64,000 bases of DNA from Streptomyces marianii (lineage in GTDB: Bacteria; Actinomycetota; Actinomycetes; Streptomycetales; Streptomycetaceae). The stretch is from contig NZ_VAWE01000001.1 of the NCBI RefSeq assembly GCF_005795905.1, positions 3,890,001 to 3,954,000 of the forward strand. The letters are read 5' to 3'. Both the position numbers and the translations under genes were made by a program. This document shows, one piece after another, positions 8,637 to 18,448 of this stretch (position 1 is its first letter; each line of letters begins with the position of its first letter). Under the pieces are notes generated by a model. It made no database searches. It saw nothing but the letters and a program-made list of their open reading frames with translations, and was not told the origin of the DNA.

Positions 8637-10249
8637 CCGCCGTCGCACAGACCACGGCACTCGCCTCGAGCAGGCGCGGAGCACGGCCGCTGGCGGGCAC
8701 GGGGACACTGGTCAGGCTCGCCCTGCGCCGCGACCGGCTCATGCTGCCCATCTGGGTGGTGGTGATCGGCGCGATGGTCGTCAGCGGTGTCGGATCGCTC
8801 CAGACGCTGTACGACACCGCCGCCAAGCGCGCGCAGCTCGCCGAGTCGATGTCCGCGAACAGCTCACTGCGCAGCCTGTACGGGCCGGTGTTCGACGACA
8901 GCATCGGAGGGCTGGTCGCCTGGCGGTTCGCCACCTTCGCCGCCGTGCTCGCGGCGGTGATGAGCCTGATCATCGTGGTCCGCCACACCCGGGAGGAGGA
9001 GGAAACAGGACGTCAGGAACTGATCTCGTCGGCGATGGTGGGGCGGCGGGCGCCGCTCACCGCGGCCCTTCTCACCGCGGTGATCGCCAACACGGCGGTC
9101 GCACTGCTGATCACCGCCGGGCTGTCAGGGCAGGGAGTCTCGGGGGCGCTCGCCCTCGGACTCGCGGTGGGTGGGACCGGCGTGCTGTTCGCCACGACGG
9201 CGGCGATCGTCGCCCAGCTGACCGAGAGCGCGAGGACCGCCAAGGGAATGACGGCCGGCGTGCTGGGGCTGGCGTTCGTGCTGCGTGCGGCGGGTGACGC
9301 GAGCACCGTCGACGGATCGTCCGTGCTGACCTGGCTCTCGCCGATCGGCTGGGCGGAGAACGTCCGGGCCTTCGGCGGTGAGCGCTGGTGGGTGATCCTG
9401 CTGATCGCCGCCGCCGGAGGGGTCCAGGGTGTCATCGCGTACACGCTGGCCGGGCGACGCGACGTCGGCATGAGCTTCCTGCCGACCCGTCCCGGCCCGA
9501 CCGAGGGGAAGCTCACCACCGCGGGCGGGCTCGCCTGGCGGCTGCAACGCGGCACCCTGCTCGGCTGGGCGGGGGGATTCCTGCTCGCCGGGATCGTCTT
9601 CGGCGGAATGGCGAGCGGCGCGGCCGACATGGTCGGCGACAACGAGCAGGCCACGGAGATCTTCCGGCGGATGGGCGGGCAGTCGGCGCTCACCGACGCC
9701 TTCCTCGCCGCGATGGTCGGCATGTTCGGGCTGATCGCCGCCCTGTACGCGGTCGGGTCCGTCCTGCGCATGCACGGCGAGGAGACCTCCCAGCGCGCGG
9801 AACCGGTCCTCGCGAACGCGGTCGGCAGGACCGCCTGGGCCGCCGGTCATCTGGCCGTCGCCTTCGGCGGCACCGTACTGGTCATGCTGCTCGCCGGGGC
9901 GGGCCTGGCCCTCGGCCACGGCGGGGACCTGCCCGCGATCACGGGCGCCGCGCTCTCCCAGGTGCCGGCCGTGTGGACGCTCGCGGGCGTGGCGCTGCTG
10001 CTGTACGGGGCCGTCCCCAGGGCCGCGGCGGCGGGCTGGGCCGTGGCGGGTCTGTGCCTCGCGCTCGGCTGGGTCGGCCCGGCACTCGACCTCCCCCGGG
10101 CCGTGCTGGACCTCTCGCCCTTCGGTCATCTGCCGAAGCTCCCGGGGCCACGGATGGACTGGCCGCCGGTGCTGCTGCTGACGGCGCTGGCGGTGGCCCT
10201 GGTGGCCGCCGGACTCGCGGCCTTCCGCCGCCGGGACCTGCAGACCTGA
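8633..10249 (+). CDS. ABC exporter permease
   Basis: The 538-residue membrane protein has about twelve predicted membrane helices arranged as two repeats of an ABC-2-type permease (for example [37 protein letters not shown], then in the second half [18 protein letters not shown] and [21 protein letters not shown]). After the first helix each half has an E-E-x-T/S-x-R motif ([13 protein letters not shown] and [13 protein letters not shown]), characteristic of the two-repeat exporters of Gram-positive bacteria. It starts at ATG 8633, overlapping the ATPase stop. The pair should export a hydrophobic or drug-like compound. Confidence 0.93.
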   Translation: MTAVAQTTALASSRRGARPLAGTGTLVRLALRRDRLMLPIWVVVIGAMVVSGVGSLQTLYDTAAKRAQLAESMSANSSLRSLYGPVFDDSIGGLVAWRFATFAAVLAAVMSLIIVVRHTREEEETGRQELISSAMVGRRAPLTAALLTAVIANTAVALLITAGLSGQGVSGALALGLAVGGTGVLFATTAAIVAQLTESARTAKGMTAGVLGLAFVLRAAGDASTVDGSSVLTWLSPIGWAENVRAFGGERWWVILLIAAAGGVQGVIAYTLAGRRDVGMSFLPTRPGPTEGKLTTAGGLAWRLQRGTLLGWAGGFLLAGIVFGGMASGAADMVGDNEQATEIFRRMGGQSALTDAFLAAMVGMFGLIAALYAVGSVLRMHGEETSQRAEPVLANAVGRTAWAAGHLAVAFGGTVLVMLLAGAGLALGHGGDLPAITGAALSQVPAVWTLAGVALLLYGAVPRAAAAGWAVAGLCLALGWVGPALDLPRAVLDLSPFGHLPKLPGPRMDWPPVLLLTALAVALVAAGLAAFRRRDLQT

Positions 10250-10377
10250 CCACCGCCCTCCCGGGCACCCGGCGTCCCGACTGTCGTGGAGCGGGGCGCC
10301 TGTTGTGGAGCGGGGCGCCGAGGCCCTCCCCGCCGGCCCCCGGAACCACCGGGGACGCTCCCGCGTCCGTGGCAGTC

Positions 10378-10704
10378 ATGAGGGAAGAGACCAAGGGCTC
10401 CGCGGGATGCCTGCTCGCGGCCGGGGGCGCGGCCACCGCGCTGCTCGCCTGGGCACCGCTGGCCAGGACCAGCATCGACGGAGGCTTCGAGCAGTGGCAC
10501 CGGGACCTGAGCGTGCTCTACGTCGACCTTCCCCTGATCGCCCTGGGCGGAGCGCTGCTGCCGCTCGCCGTCTGGGCCGCCGGACTGCGGTGGCTGCACC
10601 GCCCCTGGCTCGCCGCGGTGGCCGCGGTGGCCGTGCTCGCCCTCGGTGTCTGGGGCCTGACCAGCTGGTGGATGCCGTACGAGCGACCGGAGTTCGTCTA
10701 CTGA
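10378..10704 (+). CDS. Small membrane protein of unknown function
   Basis: The 108-residue protein has three predicted membrane segments: CLLAAGGAATALLAWAPL, YVDLPLIALGGALLPLAVWAAGL and PWLAAVAAVAVLALGVWGL. The loop between the first two carries DGGFEQWHRDLS, and the tail ends PYERPEFVY. I do not recognise a family. It lies downstream of the exporter genes after a 128-bp gap and may have its own start signals; the ATG at 10378 has no strong ribosome-binding site. Confidence 0.6.
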   Translation: MREETKGSAGCLLAAGGAATALLAWAPLARTSIDGGFEQWHRDLSVLYVDLPLIALGGALLPLAVWAAGLRWLHRPWLAAVAAVAVLALGVWGLTSWWMPYERPEFVY

Positions 10705-10725
10705 GACCGCACGCACGGAAGCGCC

Positions 10726-11934
10726 TCACAGCTCCACGCGCAGCTCCCGCAGCCCTCTGATCACATAGCCCGGCTTCCACTCCGGCTCCGCCGCGAGCCG
10801 CATCGTCGGTGCCTGCCGAAGCAGTTCGCCGAAGGAGGCGGTCAGTTCGACCCTGGCGAGGGGAGCGCCCAGGCAGTAGTGGATTCCGGCTCCGAACGTG
10901 ATGTGCGGGTTGTCGGCGCGGCCGAGGTCGAGGTCGCCGGGGCGCTCGAAGCGGGCCGGGTCACGGTTGGCCGAGCCGAAGAGCAGGGCCAGTTCTGAGC
11001 CGCGCGGGACGACCGTGCCGCCGATCTCGATGTCGTCGAGCACCCAGCGCTCGAACATCTGGAGCGGGGTGTCGTACCGCATCAGCTCTTCCACGGCCGT
11101 GGACAGCAGCGCGTGGTCCGCCCCCAGCCGCGCCAGTTCGCCCGGGTGGCGGAACAGCGTCCACCAGCCGTTGGCGGTGGTGTTGACGGTCGCCTCATGA
11201 CCCGCGTTGAGCAGCAGCACGCAGGTGGACACCAGCTCCTGCTCACTCAGCGTCTCTCCCTTGTCGTGCGCCGAGATCAGCGCCGAGACCAGGTCCCCGC
11301 CCGGCTCGGCACGGCGCGCGGCGATCAGCCCCCGCAGATACGCGGAGAACTCCACCGAGGCCCGTACGGCACGCGCCGCGGTCTCCTCGGACGGGTTCAG
11401 CTCGAACATCCCGCAGATGTCCGCGGACCAGGGCCGTAGCAGGCCGCGGTCGGACTCCGGTATCCCCAGCATCTCCGCGATGACCGCGACCGGCAGCGGC
11501 TCGGCGACCTCCGCCAGCAGGTCGCCGCCGCCGTTCTTCACCAGCCCGGCCACCAGCTCGGCGGCCAGCCGGCGCACGGTCGGCTCCAGCGCCTGCACGG
11601 TGCGGGGGGTGAACGCCTTGGTCACCAGCCGCCGGATCCGCGTGTGGTCGGGCGCCTCCAGGTCCAGCAGCCCGTTGTCGTTCAGCGTGTGGAAGGGCTC
11701 GTGCCCCGGCGGCGGGGGCGTGCGCCCGAACTCCTCGTGCGTGAAGCGGTGCAGATACGTACGGCCGAGCCGGCGGTCCCGCAGCAGCGCGGACACATCG
11801 GCGTGGTGCGGTACGAGCCACTGCCGCGTGGGCTCGAACCAGTGCACCCGCCCCCGGGCGCGGAGTTCGGCGTATGCCGGATACGGGTCCGCGGTGAAGG
11901 CGGGCGACCAGGGAGCGAAAACAGCGGCATCCAT
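10726..11934 (-). CDS. Cytochrome P450
   Basis: The 402-residue protein is a complete bacterial class I P450. The I-helix oxygen-binding motif is AGHEATVNT, where the usual A-G-x-(D/E)-T-T is A-G-H-E-A-T. The K-helix E-x-x-R is in EELMRYDTP, and the heme loop is FGAGIHYCLGAPLAR with the Cys thiolate ligand. N-terminal features (FTADPYPAYAELRARGRVHW) match the CYP107/CYP105-like group of Streptomyces. It needs ferredoxin and reductase partners, none of which is adjacent. The substrate is unknown, and there is no biosynthetic cluster around it to suggest one. Confidence 0.96.
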   Translation of the reverse strand: MDAAVFAPWSPAFTADPYPAYAELRARGRVHWFEPTRQWLVPHHADVSALLRDRRLGRTYLHRFTHEEFGRTPPPPGHEPFHTLNDNGLLDLEAPDHTRIRRLVTKAFTPRTVQALEPTVRRLAAELVAGLVKNGGGDLLAEVAEPLPVAVIAEMLGIPESDRGLLRPWSADICGMFELNPSEETAARAVRASVEFSAYLRGLIAARRAEPGGDLVSALISAHDKGETLSEQELVSTCVLLLNAGHEATVNTTANGWWTLFRHPGELARLGADHALLSTAVEELMRYDTPLQMFERWVLDDIEIGGTVVPRGSELALLFGSANRDPARFERPGDLDLGRADNPHITFGAGIHYCLGAPLARVELTASFGELLRQAPTMRLAAEPEWKPGYVIRGLRELRVEL

Positions 11935-12326
11935 ACGCGGACGCTAGCCGCCCGCGGCGCGGTTCGGGAGGGGTCCCCGGGTGGTTCGACGAGGGTCGTC
12001 ACCGTGCGTGCCGCCCCGACCGCACCGGGCCACCACCGCGCCGTCCTGGAGGCACCGACCCTGTCCACCCCTCTCGCGGAGGCACTGTCCGTCCTCTGCC
12101 GCCGGCACCACCACGCCCCCCCGAACCCCCGCCGCACAAGCCCGAACCGCCGCCCGGGCCACCCCCGCACGCACCGCCACACACACCGGGACCACCCAGC
12201 GCACCACCACGGCCCCCCGAGCCTCCGCCGCACAAGCCGCGCTGAGCCGCCGCACCCGCCCGAACCGCGGCCGCCTGCCGCGACGTGCGCAGGCCTCCCG
12301 TGGAGTACGCCCGCCGGCAACGGCCG
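11935..12326. other. Gene-free, repeat-bearing stretch
   Basis: This 392-bp interval lies upstream of the P450 gene and downstream of the response regulator (both reverse strand). It contains two imperfect copies of a roughly 35-bp motif around CCGCACAAGCC (about 12,105-12,145 and 12,208-12,245), spaced about 100 bp. Frames through it give Gly-rich low-complexity peptides without recognisable domains, so I call no gene. Confidence 0.5.
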
Positions 12327-12986
12327 TCAGCCCGGCGTGACCAGCCTCGCCTCGTAGGCGAACACCGCCGCCTGCGTCCGGTCACGCAACCCCAGCTTCA
12401 CCAGGATCCTGCTGACGTGGGTCTTGATCGTGGACTCCGCGACGACGAGGTGCGAGGCGATCTCCGCGTTCGACAGGCCCTGCGCGATCAGGACGAGTAC
12501 CTCCGTCTCACGTTCGGTCAGATCGCCGATCCGGGCGAGGGCGGGCGTCCTGGGCGCCGCCGAGATCCGGGAGAACTCCGTGATCAGCCTGCGGGTGACG
12601 GTCGGCGCGAGCAGGGCCTCGCCGGCCGCCACCACTCTTACCCCGTCAGCCAGTTGGCGGGCGGAGGCGTCCTTCAGCAGGAAGCCGGAGGCACCGGCGC
12701 GCAGCGCCTGGTACACGTACTCGTCCAGGTCGAAGGTCGTCAGCACCAGCACCTTCGCATCGCTGTCGGCCGCGACGATCTCCCGGGTGGCCTCGATGCC
12801 GTTGAGCTCGGGCATGCGGATGTCCATCAGGACCACGTCGGGACGCAGCGCGTCGACCTGCGCGACCGCCTCCCGGCCGTTGACCGCCTCGCCGATCACC
12901 TCGATGTCGGGCATGGCGTTCAGCAGGACGGAGAAGCCCTCGCGGACCATCGCCTGGTCGTCGACGATAAGGACGCGGATGGTCAT
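12327..12986 (-). CDS. LuxR/NarL-type response regulator
   Basis: The 219-residue protein has an N-terminal receiver domain (acidic pair in VLIVDDQ, phospho-acceptor Asp in DVVLMDIRMPELNG, Thr in VLVLTTFD, Lys in GFLLKDA). A C-terminal LuxR helix-turn-helix follows (LTERETEVLVLIAQGLSNAEIASHLVVAESTIKTHVSRIL). It overlaps the upstream kinase gene by ATGA and is its cognate regulator. Targets are not indicated by the context. Confidence 0.96.
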   Translation of the reverse strand: MTIRVLIVDDQAMVREGFSVLLNAMPDIEVIGEAVNGREAVAQVDALRPDVVLMDIRMPELNGIEATREIVAADSDAKVLVLTTFDLDEYVYQALRAGASGFLLKDASARQLADGVRVVAAGEALLAPTVTRRLITEFSRISAAPRTPALARIGDLTERETEVLVLIAQGLSNAEIASHLVVAESTIKTHVSRILVKLGLRDRTQAAVFAYEARLVTPG

Positions 12987-14362
12987 GCGGTCTCGTCCTT
13001 CGCGACGGGGAGGAACACGGCGACCTCGTAGCCGCCGTCCTCCGTGGGGCCGGTGGTCATCTCGCCGTTCAGCATGGAGACGCGCTCGCGCATCCCCGTG
13101 AGCCCGTGGCCGGTTCCGGTGGAGAGGGGCGGGCGGAGCCCTCGTTCGGAGGAGCCGGCGGGGTGATGTGCGGGTTTCACCAGCCCGCGGGCCGGTTCGT
13201 TGACGACGCGGACGCCGAGCCCGCCGAGGACGTACGACACCTCGACCTTCGCGGACGCGCCCGGCGCATGGCGCAGAGCGTTGCTCAGGGCCTCCTGGAC
13301 GATGCGGTACGCCGAGAGCTCGACGCCCGGGGGGAGCGGCCGGACCGCTCCGGTGACCGCGAGGCCGACCTCGAGGCCGGCGTCCCGGACGTTCGCCAGC
13401 AGCCCGTCGAGATCGGCGAGGGTCGGCTGGGGCGCGTCGGGGGCCTCGTAGTCCTCCGCCCGTACGACACCGAGGACGCGGCGCAGTTCGGCGAGCGCGG
13501 CCACGGCGTTCTCCCTGATCGTCGCGAACGCCTGCTCGAGCTCGGGCGGCGGGTTCTCCACGCGGTAGGGAGCGGCCTCCGCCTGGATGGCGACGACCGA
13601 CATGTGGTGGGCGACCACGTCGTGCAGTTCGCGGGCGATGGTGGTGCGCTCCTCCAGCAGGGTGCGCCGGTCGCGCTCGACGGCGGTGACGCTCTGCTGG
13701 GCCGCGACCTCGCGCTCCGCGTCCCTGCGGACCTGCGCCAGTGCCACGACGAGCAGCGCGACGGCGGCGGCGAACATCAGCGGTGCGGTGGCGCCGGGAT
13801 AGCCGTGGCCGAGGACGGACTCGGCGAACAGGCCGTACGTCCCGGTCAGCAGCCACATCCAGAAGGCGGCCCGCGGCCGCGTCCGTGCCGCGACGACGGT
13901 GAGCACGGCGAGATGGGAGGCCATGGTGGCCGGTGCCCACGGCCATTCCTCCCATGTTCCGGCGAGCACCGCGAGGAACGGCGTCGTGGCGAGCGAGACC
14001 CAGAAGGCCAGCACCGGACGGACCAGCGTCATCAGCACCGTGGCCGCGGGAACCGCTGTGAGGACGAGGAGGGCGAGGCCGAAGGTAGCGGAGATGGTGG
14101 AGGCGCCGATGGGCAGCACCAGCAGGGCGCCGCCCGCGACGACCGCGTGCGGGGTCCAGGCGGCGTACCGGCGGATCCGCGCCGGCAGCCGCCGGATCAC
14201 CGGTCCGTCGCCCGCCAGCGGAGCCAGCGGCCGGTACGCGAAGGCGTCGTGGATGAGGTCCTGCCGCAGCCCGCCGAGCGCGCCCATGGCCAGGCGGAAC
14301 TCGGGGCTGCGGCTGTCGGCTTCGGTGCGCGGTATGCGCTGCGTGGTCGGCGTGTCGGTCAC
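12983..14362 (-). CDS. Sensor histidine kinase (NarL-system type)
   Basis: The 459-residue kinase has an N-terminal membrane domain with about six helices (roughly residues 65-205). A dimerisation domain HisKA_3 follows with the phospho-accepting His in ARELHDVVAHHMSVV, then a HATPase domain whose N-box is VQEALSNALRHAP and whose later glycine box is GTGHGLTGMRERV. Such kinases are usually self-contained sensors of envelope stress or antibiotics. Gene order and overlap with the response regulator give a two-gene operon. A short repeat GGTACTACTCGG lies in the upstream region near 14,434-14,458. Confidence 0.95.
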   Translation of the reverse strand: MTDTPTTQRIPRTEADSRSPEFRLAMGALGGLRQDLIHDAFAYRPLAPLAGDGPVIRRLPARIRRYAAWTPHAVVAGGALLVLPIGASTISATFGLALLVLTAVPAATVLMTLVRPVLAFWVSLATTPFLAVLAGTWEEWPWAPATMASHLAVLTVVAARTRPRAAFWMWLLTGTYGLFAESVLGHGYPGATAPLMFAAAVALLVVALAQVRRDAEREVAAQQSVTAVERDRRTLLEERTTIARELHDVVAHHMSVVAIQAEAAPYRVENPPPELEQAFATIRENAVAALAELRRVLGVVRAEDYEAPDAPQPTLADLDGLLANVRDAGLEVGLAVTGAVRPLPPGVELSAYRIVQEALSNALRHAPGASAKVEVSYVLGGLGVRVVNEPARGLVKPAHHPAGSSERGLRPPLSTGTGHGLTGMRERVSMLNGEMTTGPTEDGGYEVAVFLPVAKDETA

Positions 14363-14468
14363 GTCAGCAAAGGTACGGCCGGAGTACGGACGCGGTCGTC
14401 ACCTGTGGTGGGGATCCTTCCGCGTCCGTCCCAGGTACTACTCGGGGTACTACTCGGGTCCTCCCAGG

Positions 14469-15317
14469 TCAGGCACGGAACGCGGGCGCGTGCTCGGCGG
14501 CCCACTCGGCGAAGGTCCGCGCCGGGCGGCCGGTGACCCTCCGCACGGTGTCGACGACGGTCCGGCCCTCGGGCGGGGTGTTGCCGTACACGTCGAGCAG
14601 GAAGTCGACCACGTCCTGCGGCAGACCGGCGGCCCGCCACCTGGAGACCGCCTCGTCCGGGGTGAGTTCCGTCAGGGCGATGTCCCGGCCCCGGGCCTTC
14701 GCGAGCGTGTCCACCTTGTCCTGCAGGCTCAGCACCTCGGGCCCGGTGATCAGGTACTTCTCCCGGTCGTGGCCGTCCTCGGTGAGGGCGACCGCGGCGA
14801 CGGCTCCGATGTCGGCCTCGTGGACCATGGCGCTGAGCCGGTCGGTGAACGGCTCGCCGACCGTGTCCTCGGCGCGGATCCCGTCGGCCCACTCCAGTGC
14901 GTTCGCCATGAACTCGACCGGCATCAGCACCGTCCAGGCGAGACCGCTCTCCTGCACGGCGTCCTGGAGCGGGGTGTCACCGCCGCCGTTCAGCACGGTG
15001 ATCCGCCGCACCCCGGCCTCACGGGCGAGTGCGACGATCTCCGGTCCGGTCTCCAGCGGAGCCTTGTACTCCCCGCCGAAGGTGATGAGGTGCAGTCCGG
15101 TGACGCCCTCCAGGGCCGGTGCCAGGCCCGCCGGATCGGTGAGGTCTCCGCGGACCACCTCGGTGCCCGCAGGCAGCGAGGCGCGGGCCCGGCCGGGGTC
15201 GCGGGTCAGGGCGCGGACCGTGTGCCCGCGGTCGAGCAGTTCGGCGACGACCTGGCGGCCGACGGTCCCGGTGGCTCCGGCGACGAGGATCTTCTGGGGG
15301 TGCGCGGGGTTCGTCAT
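14469..15317 (-). CDS. NmrA-like NAD(P)-binding oxidoreductase
   Basis: The 282-residue protein starts MTNPAHPQKILVAGATGTVGRQVVAELL. Its G-x-T-G-x-x-G Rossmann motif is that of atypical short-chain dehydrogenases such as NmrA and the NAD(P)H:quinone oxidoreductase QOR2. The Y-x-x-x-K catalytic pair is not obvious, and MPVEFMANALEWADGIRAEDT matches the NmrA group. The product may be a redox sensor or a quinone or azo reductase. It lies downstream of the kynurenine genes on the same strand after a 103-bp gap, so a link to that pathway is possible but unproven. Confidence 0.85.
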   Translation of the reverse strand: MTNPAHPQKILVAGATGTVGRQVVAELLDRGHTVRALTRDPGRARASLPAGTEVVRGDLTDPAGLAPALEGVTGLHLITFGGEYKAPLETGPEIVALAREAGVRRITVLNGGGDTPLQDAVQESGLAWTVLMPVEFMANALEWADGIRAEDTVGEPFTDRLSAMVHEADIGAVAAVALTEDGHDREKYLITGPEVLSLQDKVDTLAKARGRDIALTELTPDEAVSRWRAAGLPQDVVDFLLDVYGNTPPEGRTVVDTVRRVTGRPARTFAEWAAEHAPAFRA

Positions 15318-15420
15318 GCGCTCACCGTAGGAAGGCTTGCGGACACCTTCCGTCCGCGTCTCTGCCCTGCACCACACCCGGTGGCGACCGCCGCGCCCGC
15401 CGGGGGCGGGGCGGAAGCCG

Positions 15421-16302
15421 TCACCAGGCGAGCTGCGCGATCTCCTCCGCCACCACCGCACAGGCGTCCGCCGACGGGTCGATCAGCGGGAAGTGACCGA
15501 CGTCGCCGAGCAGGGTGAGACCGACCGTCTCGCCCGCCTTCGCGGCCGCGTCGACGAAGGACTCGGCGACGGCGTGCGGGACGACGGTGTCCTCGCGGCC
15601 CTGGACGACGGCAGTGGCGATCCCGGTGGGCAGCAGGACGGCAGGATCCGCGGAGCCCGCGCGCGCCTCGAACTCCGCCTCCCCGCCGAGGAGCTGGTGC
15701 ACCGCCCCGCCGCAGACGTCCAGCTCGGCCGCCCGCCCCAGGTCGGCGATCGGCGCCAGTGCGACGACCCCGCGCAACCGCGGCGCGGCCGGGAGCCGCC
15801 AGGGCGAACCCGCCGGCAGCACGTGCCGGGCTGCCGCCCACAGTGCGAGATGTCCGCCCGCCGAATGGCCGGTGAGGACCGTGCGCCGCGGGTCGGCCTG
15901 CGGCAGCACCGTGCGGACCAGTTCCGGCAGCGCGTCCATCGCTGCCGCGACGTCGTCGAACGTCTCCGGCCAGCGCCCGGCGACCGGCCCGCCGCCGCCC
16001 TCCTCGCCGCGCTGCTGGGGCAGCGACGCGCCCCTGCGGTACTCCACGTTCGCCACGGCGAAGCCGCGCCGCGCCAGGAAGTCGGCGAACGGGGTGACGT
16101 GCTGCCGGTCGTACGGCGCCCGCCACGCCCCGCCGTGCAGCACGACCACGAGCGGCGCCGGCTCCCGGCCGTCACGCGGCGCGTAGAAGTCGACGACCTG
16201 GTCCGGGTGTTCGCCGTAGGCCCCCGAGGCGTCCGGTGCGACGGCCGGGTGCGACAGGGCCGAGGCCTCCTCGGCGGCGTCGCGAGCGGCGGGGTCCGGC
16301 AT
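15421..16302 (-). CDS. kynB: Probable kynurenine formamidase (alpha/beta hydrolase)
   Basis: The 293-residue alpha/beta hydrolase has the oxyanion-hole motif LHGGAWR and the nucleophile elbow GHSAGGH (Ser). A later Asp is in QGREDTVVP and the His is in DVGHFPLI, completing a Ser-Asp-His triad. HGG plus G-x-S-x-G places it with esterase-like arylformamidases. Its position just downstream of kynureninase and tryptophan dioxygenase suggests it hydrolyses N-formylkynurenine to kynurenine, the missing middle step. It differs from the metal-dependent KynB type, so the symbol reflects the reaction rather than the family. Confidence 0.8.
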   Translation of the reverse strand: MPDPAARDAAEEASALSHPAVAPDASGAYGEHPDQVVDFYAPRDGREPAPLVVVLHGGAWRAPYDRQHVTPFADFLARRGFAVANVEYRRGASLPQQRGEEGGGGPVAGRWPETFDDVAAAMDALPELVRTVLPQADPRRTVLTGHSAGGHLALWAAARHVLPAGSPWRLPAAPRLRGVVALAPIADLGRAAELDVCGGAVHQLLGGEAEFEARAGSADPAVLLPTGIATAVVQGREDTVVPHAVAESFVDAAAKAGETVGLTLLGDVGHFPLIDPSADACAVVAEEIAQLAW

Positions 16303-16380
16303 GCTGCTCCAACCTTTCGGTGAGGGGGCCGAGTCGGCCTGGCCCGCCGGGACGGTACCAGGCCGGCTCGGCCCCCGTGA

Positions 16381-17598
16381 TCAGCCGCCGGCCGGGGAGT
16401 CCGCCGCGGCCAGGACCTCGGCGAGGACCCGTGCCGCGCGCTCGGTGTCCACGAAGCCGACGTACAACGGGGTGAAGCCGAAGCGCAGCACGTCGGGGCG
16501 GCGCAGATCGCCGACCACACCGCGTGCGATCAGGGACTCCATGACCGCGGGTGCGTCGGGGCAGGCCAGCGCCACCTGGCTGCCCCGCTCCGCGTGCGCG
16601 GCGGGGGTGAGCGAGGTGACCCTGCCGCGCGGCACGTACGCCTCGACGCACTCGAGGAAGAAGTCGGTGAGGGCGAGGCTCTTGGCCCGCACCGCCTCCA
16701 CCGTGACGCCGTCCCACACGTCGAGCGCCGCCTCCAGCGCCAGCATCGAGAGGATGTCGGGCGTGCCGACCCGGCCGCGCACCGCACCCTCGGCCGGTGT
16801 GTAGCCGCGGGTCATCCCGAAGGGGTCGGCGTGCGAGTTCCAGCCGGGCAGCGGCGAGTCGAAGCGGTCCTGGTGACGCTCGGCCACGTACAGGTACGCG
16901 GGCGAACCGGGCCCGCCGTTGAGGTACTTGTAGGTGCAGCCGACCGCGAGGTCCACCCCGTGCTCGTCGAGGCCGACGGGCAGCGCGCCCGCGCTGTGGC
17001 ACAGGTCCCAGACGGCGAGGGCGCCCCGCTCGTGCAGTGCGGCCGTGATCCCCGGCAGGTCGTGGAGGCGACCGGTGCGGTAGTCGACGTGGTTCACCAG
17101 CGCGGCGGCCGTGCGCGGGCCCACCGCGTCCGGAACGTCGGCGGGGTCGACGACGACCGTCCGGTGGCCGGTGAGCCGGGCGGCCGACTCGGCGATGTAC
17201 CCGTCGGTGGGGAAGGTCGTGGCGTCGACGAGGATCTCGTCACGGCCTTCGGGCGCCATCCGCACCGCCGCGACCACGGCCTTGAAGACGTTCACGCTCG
17301 TGGAGTCGCCGACGACGACCTGGCCGGGGGCGGCCCCGACGAGTGGGGCTATCCGCTCGCCGATCCGCTCCGGCGCCGTCCACCAGCCGCTCTCGTCCCA
17401 GGAGCGGATGCGCAGTTCGCCCCACTGCCTGCCGATGACGTCGGCCATCCGGTCCCGGACGTGGCGCGGCAGGGCGCCGAGCGAGTTCCCGTCCAGGTAG
17501 ACCGTGCCGTCGTCGAGCGCGAACAGCTCACGCCGCTTGGCCAGTCCGTCCGCCGCGTCCAGCTCCGCGGCCCGCTCCGTCATACGCGTCTCAGACAT
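16381..17598 (-). CDS. kynU: Kynureninase
   Basis: The 405-residue PLP enzyme cleaves kynurenine to anthranilate and alanine. It begins MSETRMTERAAELDAADGLAKRRELFAL. Family motifs include VYLDGNSLGALP, VGDSTSVNVFK, the phosphate-binding Asp region WDLCHSAGA(L)P, and the PLP-binding Lys in GCTYKYLNGGPGSPAYLYV. The start overlaps the end of the dioxygenase gene by 8 bp, so translation is coupled. Anthranilate made here can re-enter tryptophan synthesis or feed secondary metabolites. Confidence 0.97.
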   Translation of the reverse strand: MSETRMTERAAELDAADGLAKRRELFALDDGTVYLDGNSLGALPRHVRDRMADVIGRQWGELRIRSWDESGWWTAPERIGERIAPLVGAAPGQVVVGDSTSVNVFKAVVAAVRMAPEGRDEILVDATTFPTDGYIAESAARLTGHRTVVVDPADVPDAVGPRTAAALVNHVDYRTGRLHDLPGITAALHERGALAVWDLCHSAGALPVGLDEHGVDLAVGCTYKYLNGGPGSPAYLYVAERHQDRFDSPLPGWNSHADPFGMTRGYTPAEGAVRGRVGTPDILSMLALEAALDVWDGVTVEAVRAKSLALTDFFLECVEAYVPRGRVTSLTPAAHAERGSQVALACPDAPAVMESLIARGVVGDLRRPDVLRFGFTPLYVGFVDTERAARVLAEVLAAADSPAGG

Positions 17599-18436
17599 GG
17601 CTGCGCGCCGTCCACAGCTCGGGGAACACGTTCTTGGCGGCCCGCTTCTCCAGCCAGGCGACGCCGGCGGAGCCCCCGGTGCCCGCCTTGGCACCCATGG
17701 CGCGCCGGGTGGCGACGAGGTGGTCGTTGCGCCAGCGCCACACCAGTTCACCGACGTCGGTCAGCGCCTCGCCGAGGCGGACGAGCTCGGCGTCCTGGTC
17801 CTCGCTCGCGTACACCTCCGCCCACACCCGCTCGACCTCGGGCGAAGACTCGTAGCGCTGCGACAGGTCGCGGTCGAGGACGGACCGCGGAACGGGCAGG
17901 CCGCGGCGGGCGAGCAGCCGGAGCACCTCGTCGTAGAGGCTCGGCTCGTGCAGCGCCTTCTCCAGCTCGGCGTGGACGCGCGGGGCGCCGCGGTGCGGCA
18001 CCAGCATGGACGCGGACTTCTCGCCGAGCAGGAACTCCATCCGCCGGTACATCGCGGACTGGAAGCCGGAGCCCTCGCCGAGGGCGCTGCGGTAGGCGTT
18101 GAACTGCACGGGGGTGAGCTGCGCGAGCGGCCGCCAGGAGGCGTTGAGAGCGTCCAGCTCCCGCACGGAGCGCTTCAGCGCGTCCATCGCGACGGGCACC
18201 TCGTCGCGGCGCAGCGCCCGGGAGGCGGTCTCCCACTCGTGGACGATGACGGTGAACCAGAGCTCCATCACCTGGGTGGTCACCAGGAACACCATCTCGC
18301 CGGGATCGTCGGAGAGGGGGTGCTGGAGGTGGGTGAGGACGTCCGCCTGGACGTAGTCCTCGTACGGGGTCGTGCCCGCGAAGTCGAGGTTCGGGGTGAC
18401 CGAACCCGCTCCGGAGGCATCGGGAAATTGCGACAT
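17591..18436 (-). CDS. kynA: Tryptophan 2,3-dioxygenase
   Basis: The 281-residue heme enzyme oxidises tryptophan to N-formylkynurenine. The N-terminal LDFAGTTPYEDYVQADVL matches the family's L-x-Y-x-x-Y-L region, and VTTQVMELWFTVIVHEWE carries the substrate-side conserved E-L-W and His. FQSAMYRRMEFLLG follows, and the C-terminal RNDHLVATRRAMGAKAGTGGS includes the proximal heme His and the conserved G-T-G-G-S. It is the first gene of a dioxygenase-kynureninase-formamidase set. ATG 18436 follows AGGAGA. Confidence 0.97.
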   Translation of the reverse strand: MSQFPDASGAGSVTPNLDFAGTTPYEDYVQADVLTHLQHPLSDDPGEMVFLVTTQVMELWFTVIVHEWETASRALRRDEVPVAMDALKRSVRELDALNASWRPLAQLTPVQFNAYRSALGEGSGFQSAMYRRMEFLLGEKSASMLVPHRGAPRVHAELEKALHEPSLYDEVLRLLARRGLPVPRSVLDRDLSQRYESSPEVERVWAEVYASEDQDAELVRLGEALTDVGELVWRWRNDHLVATRRAMGAKAGTGGSAGVAWLEKRAAKNVFPELWTARSHV

Positions 18437-18448
18437 TCGCCGTCTCCT

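Noticed and set aside
11981..12385. Gly-rich or Arg/Pro-rich small proteins upstream of the response regulator
   Set aside because: Frames on both strands are low complexity, driven by CCGCACAAGCC repeats, with no ribosome-binding site or conserved pattern.
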